Below, piece after piece: positions 6,933 to 12,650 of a stretch of 13,200 nucleotides of DNA (position 1 is the stretch's first letter; each line of letters starts with the position of its first letter). The translations under genes were made by a program, and so were the position numbers. Under the pieces are notes generated by a model. That model was given only the letters and a program-made list of their open reading frames with translations, ran no database searches and had not been told where the DNA came from. Origin of the DNA: Dehalococcoidia bacterium (lineage in GTDB: Bacteria; Chloroflexota; Dehalococcoidia; Lucifugimonadales; Lucifugimonadaceae); NCBI GenBank assembly GCA_028278465.1, contig JANQEF010000254.1, positions 1 to 13,200 on the forward strand, written 5' to 3'.

Positions 6933-6964
6933 GAAGAGGCCCCGGCTAGAGCCGGGGCCTCTTC
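6933..6964 (+). terminator. long perfect stem after the collagen-like gene
   Basis: A perfect 14-bp GC-rich stem (6933-6946 with 6951-6964, arm GAAGAGGCCCCGGC) with a TAGA loop starts 22 bases past the stop codon. No U-tract follows on either strand, so it may act as a 3' mRNA-protecting stem or a U-less terminator; the symmetrical form would work in both directions. The rest of the gap up to 7194 holds only a weak spaced inverted repeat. Confidence 0.65.
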
Positions 6965-7194
6965 GCGTCTGTCGAGGTTTGGGCGGGGCGGTCCTGAAGC
7001 CCTTGGCGCAGGTAGGTGCCTGGCGGTGCGGCGCCAGACAAGTTGCTTTGGATGCAGGTGTAGACCAGGACGAAGGGGGTGGACAGTCGTTCGGTGATTG
7101 ACCCGGAGCGAGGTCGGCGCAGGCAGTGCTGGAAGACAGGCCGGCCGGCACCCGTCCTGGTCCAGGCTCCCCGACCCAGGACCGCCCGGTCCCG

Positions 7195-8448
7195 CTAGCC
7201 TTCGCTGCGCACCGGAGCGCGCTCGATCTTCACTCGTCGCACCCTACGGCCGACGGTCGACTGCACCGTGATCACCAGGCCTGAGCTCGTCACCCTGTCG
7301 CCGTTCGCAGGTATGCGCCCGAGCTCCTTGAGCACCAGTCCACCTATCGTGTCGAACCCGTCCGCCTGTATAGACGTGCCCATCCTGCGGTTAAGCGTCT
7401 CGATCGATGTCGCAGCTTCAGCCACAACCTCGTTCTCGCTCACCTCGCGCAGCTCAGGACCCTCCACGTCGAACTCGTCGACAAGCTCGCCGACGATCTC
7501 CTCGATCAAGTCCGTCACCGTGACCAGGCCGGCGATGCCGCCGTACTCATCCACCACTATGGCGATACTCGTCCTGTGCTCCTGGAACTCGCGCAGCAGC
7601 CTCTCCAGGTTCTGCGACTCGGGCACGTGGATCGCCGGCCGCGCAAGCTGCCGCACGAGGTCGCCCTTCTCCGACCCGTTCGCCCGGGCCGCCAGCAGGT
7701 CGCGGGCGTAGACGACCCCGACGATCGTGTCGGGCGTCTCGGAGTAGACCGGGATCTTGCTGTGGCCGCCGGTGGTCATCTGGGCCATCATCTCTTCGGG
7801 CTCCGCAGTGACCGGGGCAATCACCATGTCCGGCCGCGGCCGCATGATCTCCCGCACCTTCACTGTGTCCATCCGGAGGATGCCGCGAATCATCTGCAAC
7901 TCGGACTCTTCGGCCGGGATGTGCTGCTCCTCCAGCAGGTCCAGGCTCTCCTTCAGCGCTTCACTGGCCTCCTGCCCAGCGACCTCGTCACCCGGCGTGC
8001 GGCCGGTGATCTTGGTCGTCAGCCATCCCGTGCCGGGTAGCGTCGTCAGCTTCATCACGAGCCATACGGCCGGCGATGTGAGGTGACGCGTCTGGTCCCT
8101 GTACCTGTGAGCGGTGAAAGAGGAGAAACCCTGGATGGCGAAGCGAGACCCGAAGGCGATCAGTCCACCTGCGGCGAGCGCGACGCCGCTGCCGGCTTCG
8201 GGGCTGAAGAGTTCAGAGATGGCGAGCGCAGCGGCTACCAGCGACGCCGCCTGGACGCCGATGAAGACCACCCGGGCGCGGTTGTCGAGCTGCTTGATCT
8301 GGTCCGAGTCGCCGTTGGCGCCGAACGACTCGGCAGATGTTGAGAAGTAGGTGATGTTTCGCGAAGGGAACGCGATCACAACGAGCGTGGCGATGAGGTG
8401 CAACGCGGCCGATACGGCCACTATGAGCCACGGTAACCAGGCGTCCAT
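7195..8448 (-). CDS. membrane CBS-pair/CorC-domain protein (HlyC/CorC family)
   Basis: A 417-residue membrane protein of the family that includes CorC and related putative divalent-cation or sodium-linked transport proteins, often misnamed haemolysins. The N-terminal part has hydrophobic segments at about 4-27, 60-80 and 86-106 and perhaps 124-140. Residues about 197-325 are a CBS pair: VREIMRPRPDM (198-208) opens the first and D-E-Y-G-G-I-A-G-L (300-308) plus EEIVGE (316-321) mark the second. Residues about 335-412 form the CorC C-terminal domain (GGLVLKELGRIPANGD). The N-terminal domain is diverged: the usual G-A-E-T-A-L motif of the transporter domain is absent. The ATG at 8448 has AAGGGTG about eight bases upstream. 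It follows glmU by 92 bases on the same strand. CBS pairs generally bind adenosine nucleotides, so sensing of energy state is plausible; the substrate cannot be read from sequence. Confidence 0.88.
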   Translation of the reverse strand: MDAWLPWLIVAVSAALHLIATLVVIAFPSRNITYFSTSAESFGANGDSDQIKQLDNRARVVFIGVQAASLVAAALAISELFSPEAGSGVALAAGGLIAFGSRFAIQGFSSFTAHRYRDQTRHLTSPAVWLVMKLTTLPGTGWLTTKITGRTPGDEVAGQEASEALKESLDLLEEQHIPAEESELQMIRGILRMDTVKVREIMRPRPDMVIAPVTAEPEEMMAQMTTGGHSKIPVYSETPDTIVGVVYARDLLAARANGSEKGDLVRQLARPAIHVPESQNLERLLREFQEHRTSIAIVVDEYGGIAGLVTVTDLIEEIVGELVDEFDVEGPELREVSENEVVAEAATSIETLNRRMGTSIQADGFDTIGGLVLKELGRIPANGDRVTSSGLVITVQSTVGRRVRRVKIERAPVRSEG

Positions 8449-8483
8449 ATTCAGTTCACCCTTCGCTCAGGGCGTGTTGAGAC

Positions 8484-8502
8484 GGCCGGCGGCAAACCGG
8501 CC
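8484..8502 (-). other. hairpin between glmU and the CBS-domain gene
   Basis: GGCCGG (8484-8489) pairs perfectly with CCGGCC (8497-8502) around a 7-base loop. There is no U-tract on the minus strand after it. It may be a weak transcription barrier or a processing stem between the two genes; chance pairing in GC-rich DNA is possible. Confidence 0.35.
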
Positions 8503-8540
8503 TGCGTATAACTGGGTTCTTCCGAGTTCATCTCCGTCCT

Positions 8541-9917
8541 TTACTCTCCGTCATCTTTGCGTCTTACGTTTCTGTGGTGTTCGATGGGTCTCGCCGGGAC
8601 GCCGACGACCGTCTCACCGGCCGGAACGTCGCGGTTGACCACAGCTCCCGATCCCGTGCTGGCGTCCTCGCCGATCTTCACGGGCGCGACGATGATGGTG
8701 TCGGAGCCGATCTTCGCCCGGTCGCCGATCACGGTCCTGTGCTTGTCCCGCCCGTCGAAGTTAGCCGTGACCGTGCCAGCGCCGATGTTGACGTCCTCGC
8801 CAAGCTCGCTGTCGCCGACGTAGCTGAAGTGGCCGACATGCGTGCCCGACCCGATTCTACTGTTCTTGATCTCGGCAAAGTTACCGACATACGCGCCGGG
8901 CTCGATACGCGTGCCGGCCCTGATCCGGCTAAATGGACCGACCGAGATCCTCTCGCCGATCTCGGCGCTCTCCACGTGTGAGGAGATGACCGTTGCGCCA
9001 TCGCCAACCATGCAGTCCCTGAGGATGGAGTTTGGGCCGATGACGCAGCCGGCGCCGATCTTCGTGCCGCTGCGGATGTGGTTGCCGGGTAGCAGCTCGG
9101 TGTCTCGGCCAATCTCTACGTCGGCATCTATATAGGTCGTCTCAGGGTCCCTGATCGTCACGCCGGAAAGCATGTGCCGTCGCCTGATGCGGTCGCGCAT
9201 CACCCGTTCGACCTCAGCGAGCTGAACGCGGTTGTTTACTCCCAGCGCCTCGGTGGCGTCGCGCACCGACTCTGTCGACACCCGGCCGGACGAGGCCGCG
9301 GCGGCGACGAGGTCTGTGAGGAAATACTCGCCTACCGAGGATTTTCCGAGTTTCTGAAGCTCATCCCAGCACCAGTCGGCCTGGATGCAGTACAGGCCGG
9401 TGTTCATCTCGCAGATCAGTTTCTGGTGCTCGTCAGCATCGACCTCTTCGACGATGCGCTGCACGGCGCCAGAGCTGTCGCGAACGATGCGGCCGAAGCC
9501 GTGCGGGTCGTCAACCTCGGCGGTGAGGATTGAGAGAAGGGAACCCGACGCGGCATGCGATTGGACCAGCCGTGAAACGGATTCGCTTTCGACCAGCGCC
9601 ATGTCTCCGGCAGCGACAACTATCGTGCCAGCAGGACCGACGGCGTCCTTCGCACACTCCAGCGCATGCGCGGTGCCGAGCGGCTCGGACTGAATCGCTA
9701 TCCCGGCCTCGCCACCGAGCGCGTCGCGCAGCGCTGCCATCTCGGCCATCTCGGGGCTCACCACGGCGACAATCCCCAACGCGCTGGCCTCGTGCAGCAC
9801 GTTGGAAACGTGGCCGATGAGCGGCCTGCCGCAGACTGTGTGCAGCACCTTTGGCAGGTCAGACTTCATCCGCGTGCCCTGCCCTGCCGCAAGGATCACG
9901 CCGGTCCATGCGTTCAT
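8541..9917 (-). CDS. glmU: bifunctional UDP-N-acetylglucosamine pyrophosphorylase / glucosamine-1-phosphate N-acetyltransferase
   Basis: GlmU acetylates glucosamine-1-phosphate using acetyl-CoA and then uridylylates it, giving UDP-GlcNAc for peptidoglycan and other glycans. The 458 residues match the family length. The N-terminal uridylyltransferase domain (1 to about 228) has L-A-A-G-Q-G-T-R-M-K-S (9-19) with PKVLH at 22-26, PLGTAHAL (79-86), Asp105 and NTGLY (172-176). The C-terminal domain (about 250-458) is a left-handed beta helix of hexapeptide repeats with GNFAEIKN (345-352), the acetyltransferase base His363 in V-G-H-F-S-Y-V-G-D, and NIGAGTVTANFDG (377-389). The His363 number coincides with the E. 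coli one. One oddity: GDMALV at 104-109 has Ala where most homologues have Pro. The ATG at 9917 fits the conserved N terminus, but there is no clear Shine-Dalgarno. It lies upstream of the CBS-domain gene. Confidence 0.97.
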   Translation of the reverse strand: MNAWTGVILAAGQGTRMKSDLPKVLHTVCGRPLIGHVSNVLHEASALGIVAVVSPEMAEMAALRDALGGEAGIAIQSEPLGTAHALECAKDAVGPAGTIVVAAGDMALVESESVSRLVQSHAASGSLLSILTAEVDDPHGFGRIVRDSSGAVQRIVEEVDADEHQKLICEMNTGLYCIQADWCWDELQKLGKSSVGEYFLTDLVAAAASSGRVSTESVRDATEALGVNNRVQLAEVERVMRDRIRRRHMLSGVTIRDPETTYIDADVEIGRDTELLPGNHIRSGTKIGAGCVIGPNSILRDCMVGDGATVISSHVESAEIGERISVGPFSRIRAGTRIEPGAYVGNFAEIKNSRIGSGTHVGHFSYVGDSELGEDVNIGAGTVTANFDGRDKHRTVIGDRAKIGSDTIIVAPVKIGEDASTGSGAVVNRDVPAGETVVGVPARPIEHHRNVRRKDDGE

Positions 9918-9982
9918 CTGTAGGGTTCTGGGTCCGGATGGAATTCTGGAGGTTTCAAACGCCGGGAACTCGCTGGAAACAA

Positions 9983-10030
9983 ATTGAGCCGCGCCCGCAT
10001 GCAGTCTTGCTGCGCGGACAGCGGCTCAAT
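9983..10030 (-). promoter_or_regulatory. terminator-like hairpin in the glmU leader
   Basis: ATTGAGCCGC (9983-9992) and GCGGCTCAAT (10021-10030) are a perfect 10-bp inverted repeat. Inside it CCGCGC/GCGCGG and GCAG/CTGC allow alternative pairings. Read on the minus strand the second arm runs straight into TTTGTTTCC, as in an intrinsic terminator, yet the structure lies between the predicted glmU promoter and the glmU start (66 bases upstream of the ATG). An attenuator is therefore a reasonable hypothesis; the alternative is termination of antisense transcripts coming from the tRNA side. Confidence 0.5.
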
Positions 10031-10083
10031 GCCATCTATGGAGTTGGTACTAATTCTCAGCACTCAGTCTTGAACTACCCACA

Positions 10084-10113
10084 ATCGTATTTACGAGCGA
10101 TTCCGGGTGTCAA
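10084..10113 (-). promoter_or_regulatory. predicted glmU promoter with overlapping palindrome
   Basis: On the minus strand TTGACA (10113-10108) is followed after 18 bases by TACGAT (10089-10084; 4 of 6 matches to TATAAT). The start would be near 10077, giving a leader of about 160 bases. A small palindrome, TCGTA-TT-TACGA (10085-10096), overlaps the -10 box and could be an operator. The other bases of the 9918-10179 gap show no coding signal. Confidence 0.45.
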
Positions 10114-10179
10114 GCTCTCGCGCCTCCAGCGTGTGGGTGTATTCCCTTAAAGAAACGAGGGGTCTGTAGAGGGTGCCGT

Positions 10180-10188
10180 TGCTATAAT
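10180..10188 (+). promoter_or_regulatory. extended -10 promoter of the tRNA-Ser pair
   Basis: TGC-TATAAT (10180-10188) is a consensus TATAAT with the TG extension that lets a promoter work without a good -35; indeed no TTGACA-like box lies 17 bases upstream. Transcription would begin near 10195, about 95 bases before the first tRNA. The leader is GC-rich and is presumably removed by tRNA 5' processing. Confidence 0.6.
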
Positions 10189-10289
10189 CTCAGTTCTGCC
10201 CGCTGTTCAATCCGGCCTGTCAGCCGGCCGGCGACCGGCTCACCGCCACGCCCCGGAAATCAGCCTGGAAGAACGCGGATGCGCGGCCC

Positions 10290-10380
10290 GGAGAGGTGGC
10301 TGAGTGGTTGAAAGCGCCGGTCTCGAAAACCGGTATACCGGTCTCCGGTATCGGGGGTTCGAATCCCCCCCTCTCCGCCA
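10290..10380 (+). tRNA. tRNA-Ser(CGA)
   Basis: A 91-base class II tRNA. The acceptor arms GGAGAGG (10290-10296) and CCTCTCC (10370-10376) pair fully, followed by discriminator G and an encoded CCA (10378-10380). The anticodon stem CCGGT/ACCGG holds the loop CTCGAAA, with anticodon CGA at 10324-10326, reading UCG. A long variable arm (TACCGG/CCGGTA) identifies it as serine type, and the T arm GGGGG-TTCGAAT-CCCCC is perfect. Confidence 0.97.
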
Positions 10381-10398
10381 CATCGCGGGCCGGATCGC

Positions 10399-10486
10399 GG
10401 AGAGGTGCCAGAGTGGCTTAATGGGCACGCCTGGAAAGCGTGTGTGGGGCAACCCACCGCAGGTTCGAATCCTGTCCTCTCCGCCA
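10399..10486 (+). tRNA. tRNA-Ser(GGA)
   Basis: An 88-base class II tRNA, 18 bases after the first. It has the same acceptor stem GGAGAGG/CCTCTCC (10399-10405, 10476-10482), discriminator G and encoded CCA (10484-10486). The anticodon stem CACGC/GCGTG encloses CTGGAAA with anticodon GGA at 10433-10435, reading UCC and UCU. The variable arm is a serine-type stem (TGGGG/ACCCA region), and the T loop is TTCGAAT. No terminator is seen in the 26 bases before the convergent methyltransferase stop. Confidence 0.97.
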
Positions 10487-10512
10487 CCACCAATCCGGCT
10501 GGCCTTCCGACG

Positions 10513-11205
10513 TCACTCCCCGACCGCCCGATGGGCTCGCACAAGCGCGGCGAACCACCTGTTGCCGGCCTCGTGGCCAGCGTGTTTTCCGGCGTGCTCG
10601 CCTTCGCCTGACACGTGTTCGTGACCGTCCGAGCTCTCGCTGGCGCGGTGCTTGGCGAAGTCAATCTCCACCAGCTCCGCCCGGTCAACGACTAGCCCGC
10701 CAAGGCTGGCAGTAAGCTCGTCGACCGATACCAGATCAGACTCTTCCCAAAACCCCTTGTGAGCCATCGATCGGTCCCACTCGATCATCAGCAACGTCCC
10801 ACCGGGAGCGACGGCCTCCGCAGCTGTCTGAATTACCCTTCGCCGGTGCTCGCCCGCCGGAGGCAGCGCATAGGTGCTGACGACCAGATCGAACTGATGA
10901 GGAGGCGTCCAGTCGCCGGCATCCGCCACCTCGAACCGGATGTCCAGCCCTCTCGTCGCGGCTGTCGCACGGGCACGCTTGATCGCCTCGTCGGCCCAGT
11001 CAACACCGATCACCTGCCAGCCGCGCTCGGCCAGGTGCATCGAGTTGACACCCATGCCGCACCCGAGGTCCAGGGCCGTGCCCGGAGTCAACAGCTCCAC
11101 TTCGGCGACCAGCAAACCTTCGGGCTCTGACTCGAACGGAGTGCCCGCCTCGACATATGCGTTGTTCCAGAACTCTTGATCGAAAGCTGTACCTTCAGAC
11201 TGCAT
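10513..11205 (-). CDS. class I SAM-dependent methyltransferase with histidine-rich C-terminal segment
   Basis: A cytosolic 230-residue methyltransferase of unknown substrate. The Rossmann-like core shows motif I at 45-52 (L-D-L-G-C-G-M-G), an acidic residue ending strand 2 (Asp69 in VIGVDWA), VADAGDW at 93-99, FDLVVSTYALP at 105-115, and the post-motif APGGTLLMIEWD (133-144). The start FDQEFWNNAYVEAGTPF resembles the thiopurine/tellurite-type small methyltransferases, which detoxify small electrophiles or metalloids; that is a family hint only. Residues 186-211 hold six histidines (186, 195, 197, 204, 208, 211) with Asp/Glu/Gly spacing, an unusual insert before the last strand. The ATG at 11205 is set by AGGAGAAGAAAG just upstream; the 46 residues of open frame before it overlap the previous gene. 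It lies 55 bases downstream of the small histidine-rich gene and is probably co-transcribed with it. Confidence 0.85.
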   Translation of the reverse strand: MQSEGTAFDQEFWNNAYVEAGTPFESEPEGLLVAEVELLTPGTALDLGCGMGVNSMHLAERGWQVIGVDWADEAIKRARATAATRGLDIRFEVADAGDWTPPHQFDLVVSTYALPPAGEHRRRVIQTAAEAVAPGGTLLMIEWDRSMAHKGFWEESDLVSVDELTASLGGLVVDRAELVEIDFAKHRASESSDGHEHVSGEGEHAGKHAGHEAGNRWFAALVRAHRAVGE

Positions 11206-11260
11206 CTTTCTTCTCCTGATTAACTGAAGTGGCCAGAGGTCGCCGGACCGGAATGGCGGC

Positions 11261-11650
11261 TTAGCGCCGCTCCTCCCAGCCAGGACTGTGTCGCACGACC
11301 TCGACGTTCTGGCCTGCGTGTGCGTTGAAGATCGCCAGCACATGGCCGACCTGTTCAGAGCGGTGGGTGTGGACGGCGATCACGTACGGACCGACTCGCC
11401 GGTCCGCCACCTCTTCGGCCAGGTGGCTCCAGAGTGCGTGCGCTGCGCGCTCCAGCACGCTGCAGTGCTCTGGCTCCGGCTCCACGAGGTGCACCAGGCT
11501 GCCGCCGTGGAGGAACTTGATGTCGGCAGCGTGGATGCCCAGCTTGATCAGCTCGCGGGAGGCGGCGATCGCGTCTCCGCGGTTTTCGATGATCGCCAGC
11601 ACGTCGGCCTCGACGTGTTCCGCAGTCGGAGTCTTGGCCTGTGAAATCAT
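11261..11650 (-). CDS. small histidine-rich protein of unknown function
   Basis: I do not recognise this 129-residue protein. It has no signal peptide or membrane segment. The pattern of strands and helices (V-L-A-I-I-E-N..DAIAASRELIKLGI..ADIKFLHGG, then YVIAVHTH..EQVGHVLAIFNAHAG..VEVV) suggests a compact alpha/beta fold of two repeated halves, loosely like the small general-stress proteins of the 17M/YflT type; this is a weak comparison. Twelve of 129 residues are histidine (12, 40, 48, 54, 62, 71, 76, 94, 96, 103, 111, 121) and there is a single Cys63 next to His62. The ATG at 11650 has only a weak GAAAGCGAG as ribosome-binding site. A TetR-type operator and a good promoter lie upstream, and the methyltransferase follows 55 bases downstream. 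Its coding frame is intact, with codon use like its neighbours. Confidence 0.75.
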   Translation of the reverse strand: MISQAKTPTAEHVEADVLAIIENRGDAIAASRELIKLGIHAADIKFLHGGSLVHLVEPEPEHCSVLERAAHALWSHLAEEVADRRVGPYVIAVHTHRSEQVGHVLAIFNAHAGQNVEVVRHSPGWEERR

Positions 11651-11713
11651 GGCACTGCTCGCTTTCTGAAGTTCTCGCCCGGGCTGTAATGCTCGCCTGA
11701 GCGATCTATATAC

Positions 11714-11743
11714 ACTATATCATGATGCTTTACAGTCTGTAAA
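11714..11743 (-). promoter_or_regulatory. promoter of the small-protein/methyltransferase operon
   Basis: On the minus strand TTTACA (11743-11738; 5 of 6 matches to TTGACA) and TATAGT (11719-11714; 5 of 6 to TATAAT) are 18 bases apart. Transcription would begin near 11707, giving a leader of about 57 bases. The -35 lies inside a palindrome, so a bound repressor would block polymerase. Confidence 0.65.
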
Positions 11744-11744
11744 G
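11728..11744. promoter_or_regulatory. TetR-type operator, site A
   Basis: CTTTACA-GTC-TGTAAAG is a perfect 7+7 palindrome with a 3-base centre, overlapping the -35 of the operon promoter. A related palindrome stands in front of the TetR gene (12449-12465). A pair of matching palindromes, one per promoter, is the usual sign of a TetR regulon. Confidence 0.75.
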
Positions 11745-11828
11745 TACAGAGGCGCCAGTTGACTTTGGCGGTGCTGCGGGCGATGCCTGAAAACCTGCTT
11801 CGGGCGGGATTCGGACCAGCGGTGGCGC

Positions 11829-12413
11829 TTACGAGGGAGCCAGGATCCGGCGCATGAAGTCGATGGACAGGTCGGCGAGGCGCTGCTCGTCGTCTCCCTC
11901 GTGAGTCAGCATGTGGGCCGACTCGGTCATGTCGAACAGGATCCGTGCTGCCTGCTCGGGATCGACGTCTGACCGGAACACGCCCTGCTCGATGCCGGAG
12001 CGCAGGATCCCGGCGAGCAGTTCGCGAAGAGGATCGATGTGCATCTCTCCGGCGGAACGGTCTGCGGGAACGTACTTCATCCAGTCGGCTTCGTGCTCGT
12101 GTTCGGTGTGTCCGGTCACCATGACACGAGCGAACATCTCGAGCTGCTCGGCAGGGCCTTCCCCGGTGCTCAGCTGTTGCTGCAGTTCCTCGGTGTACCG
12201 GGCCACCTCCCGCCGCCCGTACGCTGCGATCACGGCGTCGACGTCGGTGAAGTAGTTGTACAGAGTCGGGCGTGTCATTCCCGCACTGCTGGCCAGGGCC
12301 GACATCGAAAGGCCGCTGATCCCTCTCGCGATGAAGATCTCGCCGGCCGCATCGAGTATCAGCTCACGCTGGCGGGCTTTGTGCTGCTCAAGTGTGTTTG
12401 CCCAGGTGGTCAC
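11829..12413 (-). CDS. TetR/AcrR-family transcriptional regulator
   Basis: A 194-residue dimeric repressor-type regulator. The N-terminal DNA-binding domain (about 14-62) has the family pattern: ELILDAAGEIFIARG in helix 1, then LSMSALASSAGMTRPTLYNYF (about 35-55) as the helix-turn-helix with the conserved T-L-Y-N-Y-F. The C-terminal ligand domain (about 65-190) is helical and not recognisable beyond family level. It carries a small His/Glu cluster, GHTEHEHEADW (101-111; His102, 105, 107). The start is a GTG at 12413 with a weak Shine-Dalgarno; no ATG lies between it and the helix-1 region. A TTTAC-N5-GTAAA palindrome 35 bases upstream suggests autoregulation, and a near copy precedes the next two genes, so these are its likely targets. 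The inducer is unknown. Confidence 0.92.
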   Translation of the reverse strand: MTTWANTLEQHKARQRELILDAAGEIFIARGISGLSMSALASSAGMTRPTLYNYFTDVDAVIAAYGRREVARYTEELQQQLSTGEGPAEQLEMFARVMVTGHTEHEHEADWMKYVPADRSAGEMHIDPLRELLAGILRSGIEQGVFRSDVDPEQAARILFDMTESAHMLTHEGDDEQRLADLSIDFMRRILAPS

Positions 12414-12448
12414 GTCTCTTGTCCCGGCGTTGCGTGCGTGTCAATGTG

Positions 12449-12465
12449 ATTTACGCAGTGTAAAG
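12449..12465. promoter_or_regulatory. TetR-type operator, site B (autoregulatory)
   Basis: ATTTAC-GCAGT-GTAAAG keeps both half sites of site A (TTTAC and GTAAA at the same spacing; 12 of 17 positions match when read on the minus strand). It lies 35 bases before the TetR start codon. I could not place a convincing -10/-35 pair around it. It is 185 bases from the divergent dprA start, so control of dprA is less likely. Confidence 0.65.
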
Positions 12466-12650
12466 GTTGTCCGTGCGCTTCGCTTCGAGATACCTGCCAG
12501 AAGCTTCAGCAGAAGCCGACGCCGTCCGCCGCAAACACCGGCCTCCGCCAATCCCGCGACAATCCGTCCGACGCCTTTCACACCTCCCGTCCTACCATCC
12601 GTTATGCTTGCGCGCCCTGAGCCGCAGACCAACATTCGCGTAACCTCCGC

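Noticed and set aside
10260..10688. Minus-strand frame across the tRNA genes
   Set aside because: It is antisense to two complete tRNA genes and out of frame with the methyltransferase; a typical spurious frame over tRNAs.
11206..11343. 46-residue N-terminal extension of the methyltransferase
   Set aside because: It overlaps the end of the upstream gene and has no conserved sequence, whereas ATG 11205 follows a strong AGGAGAAG.
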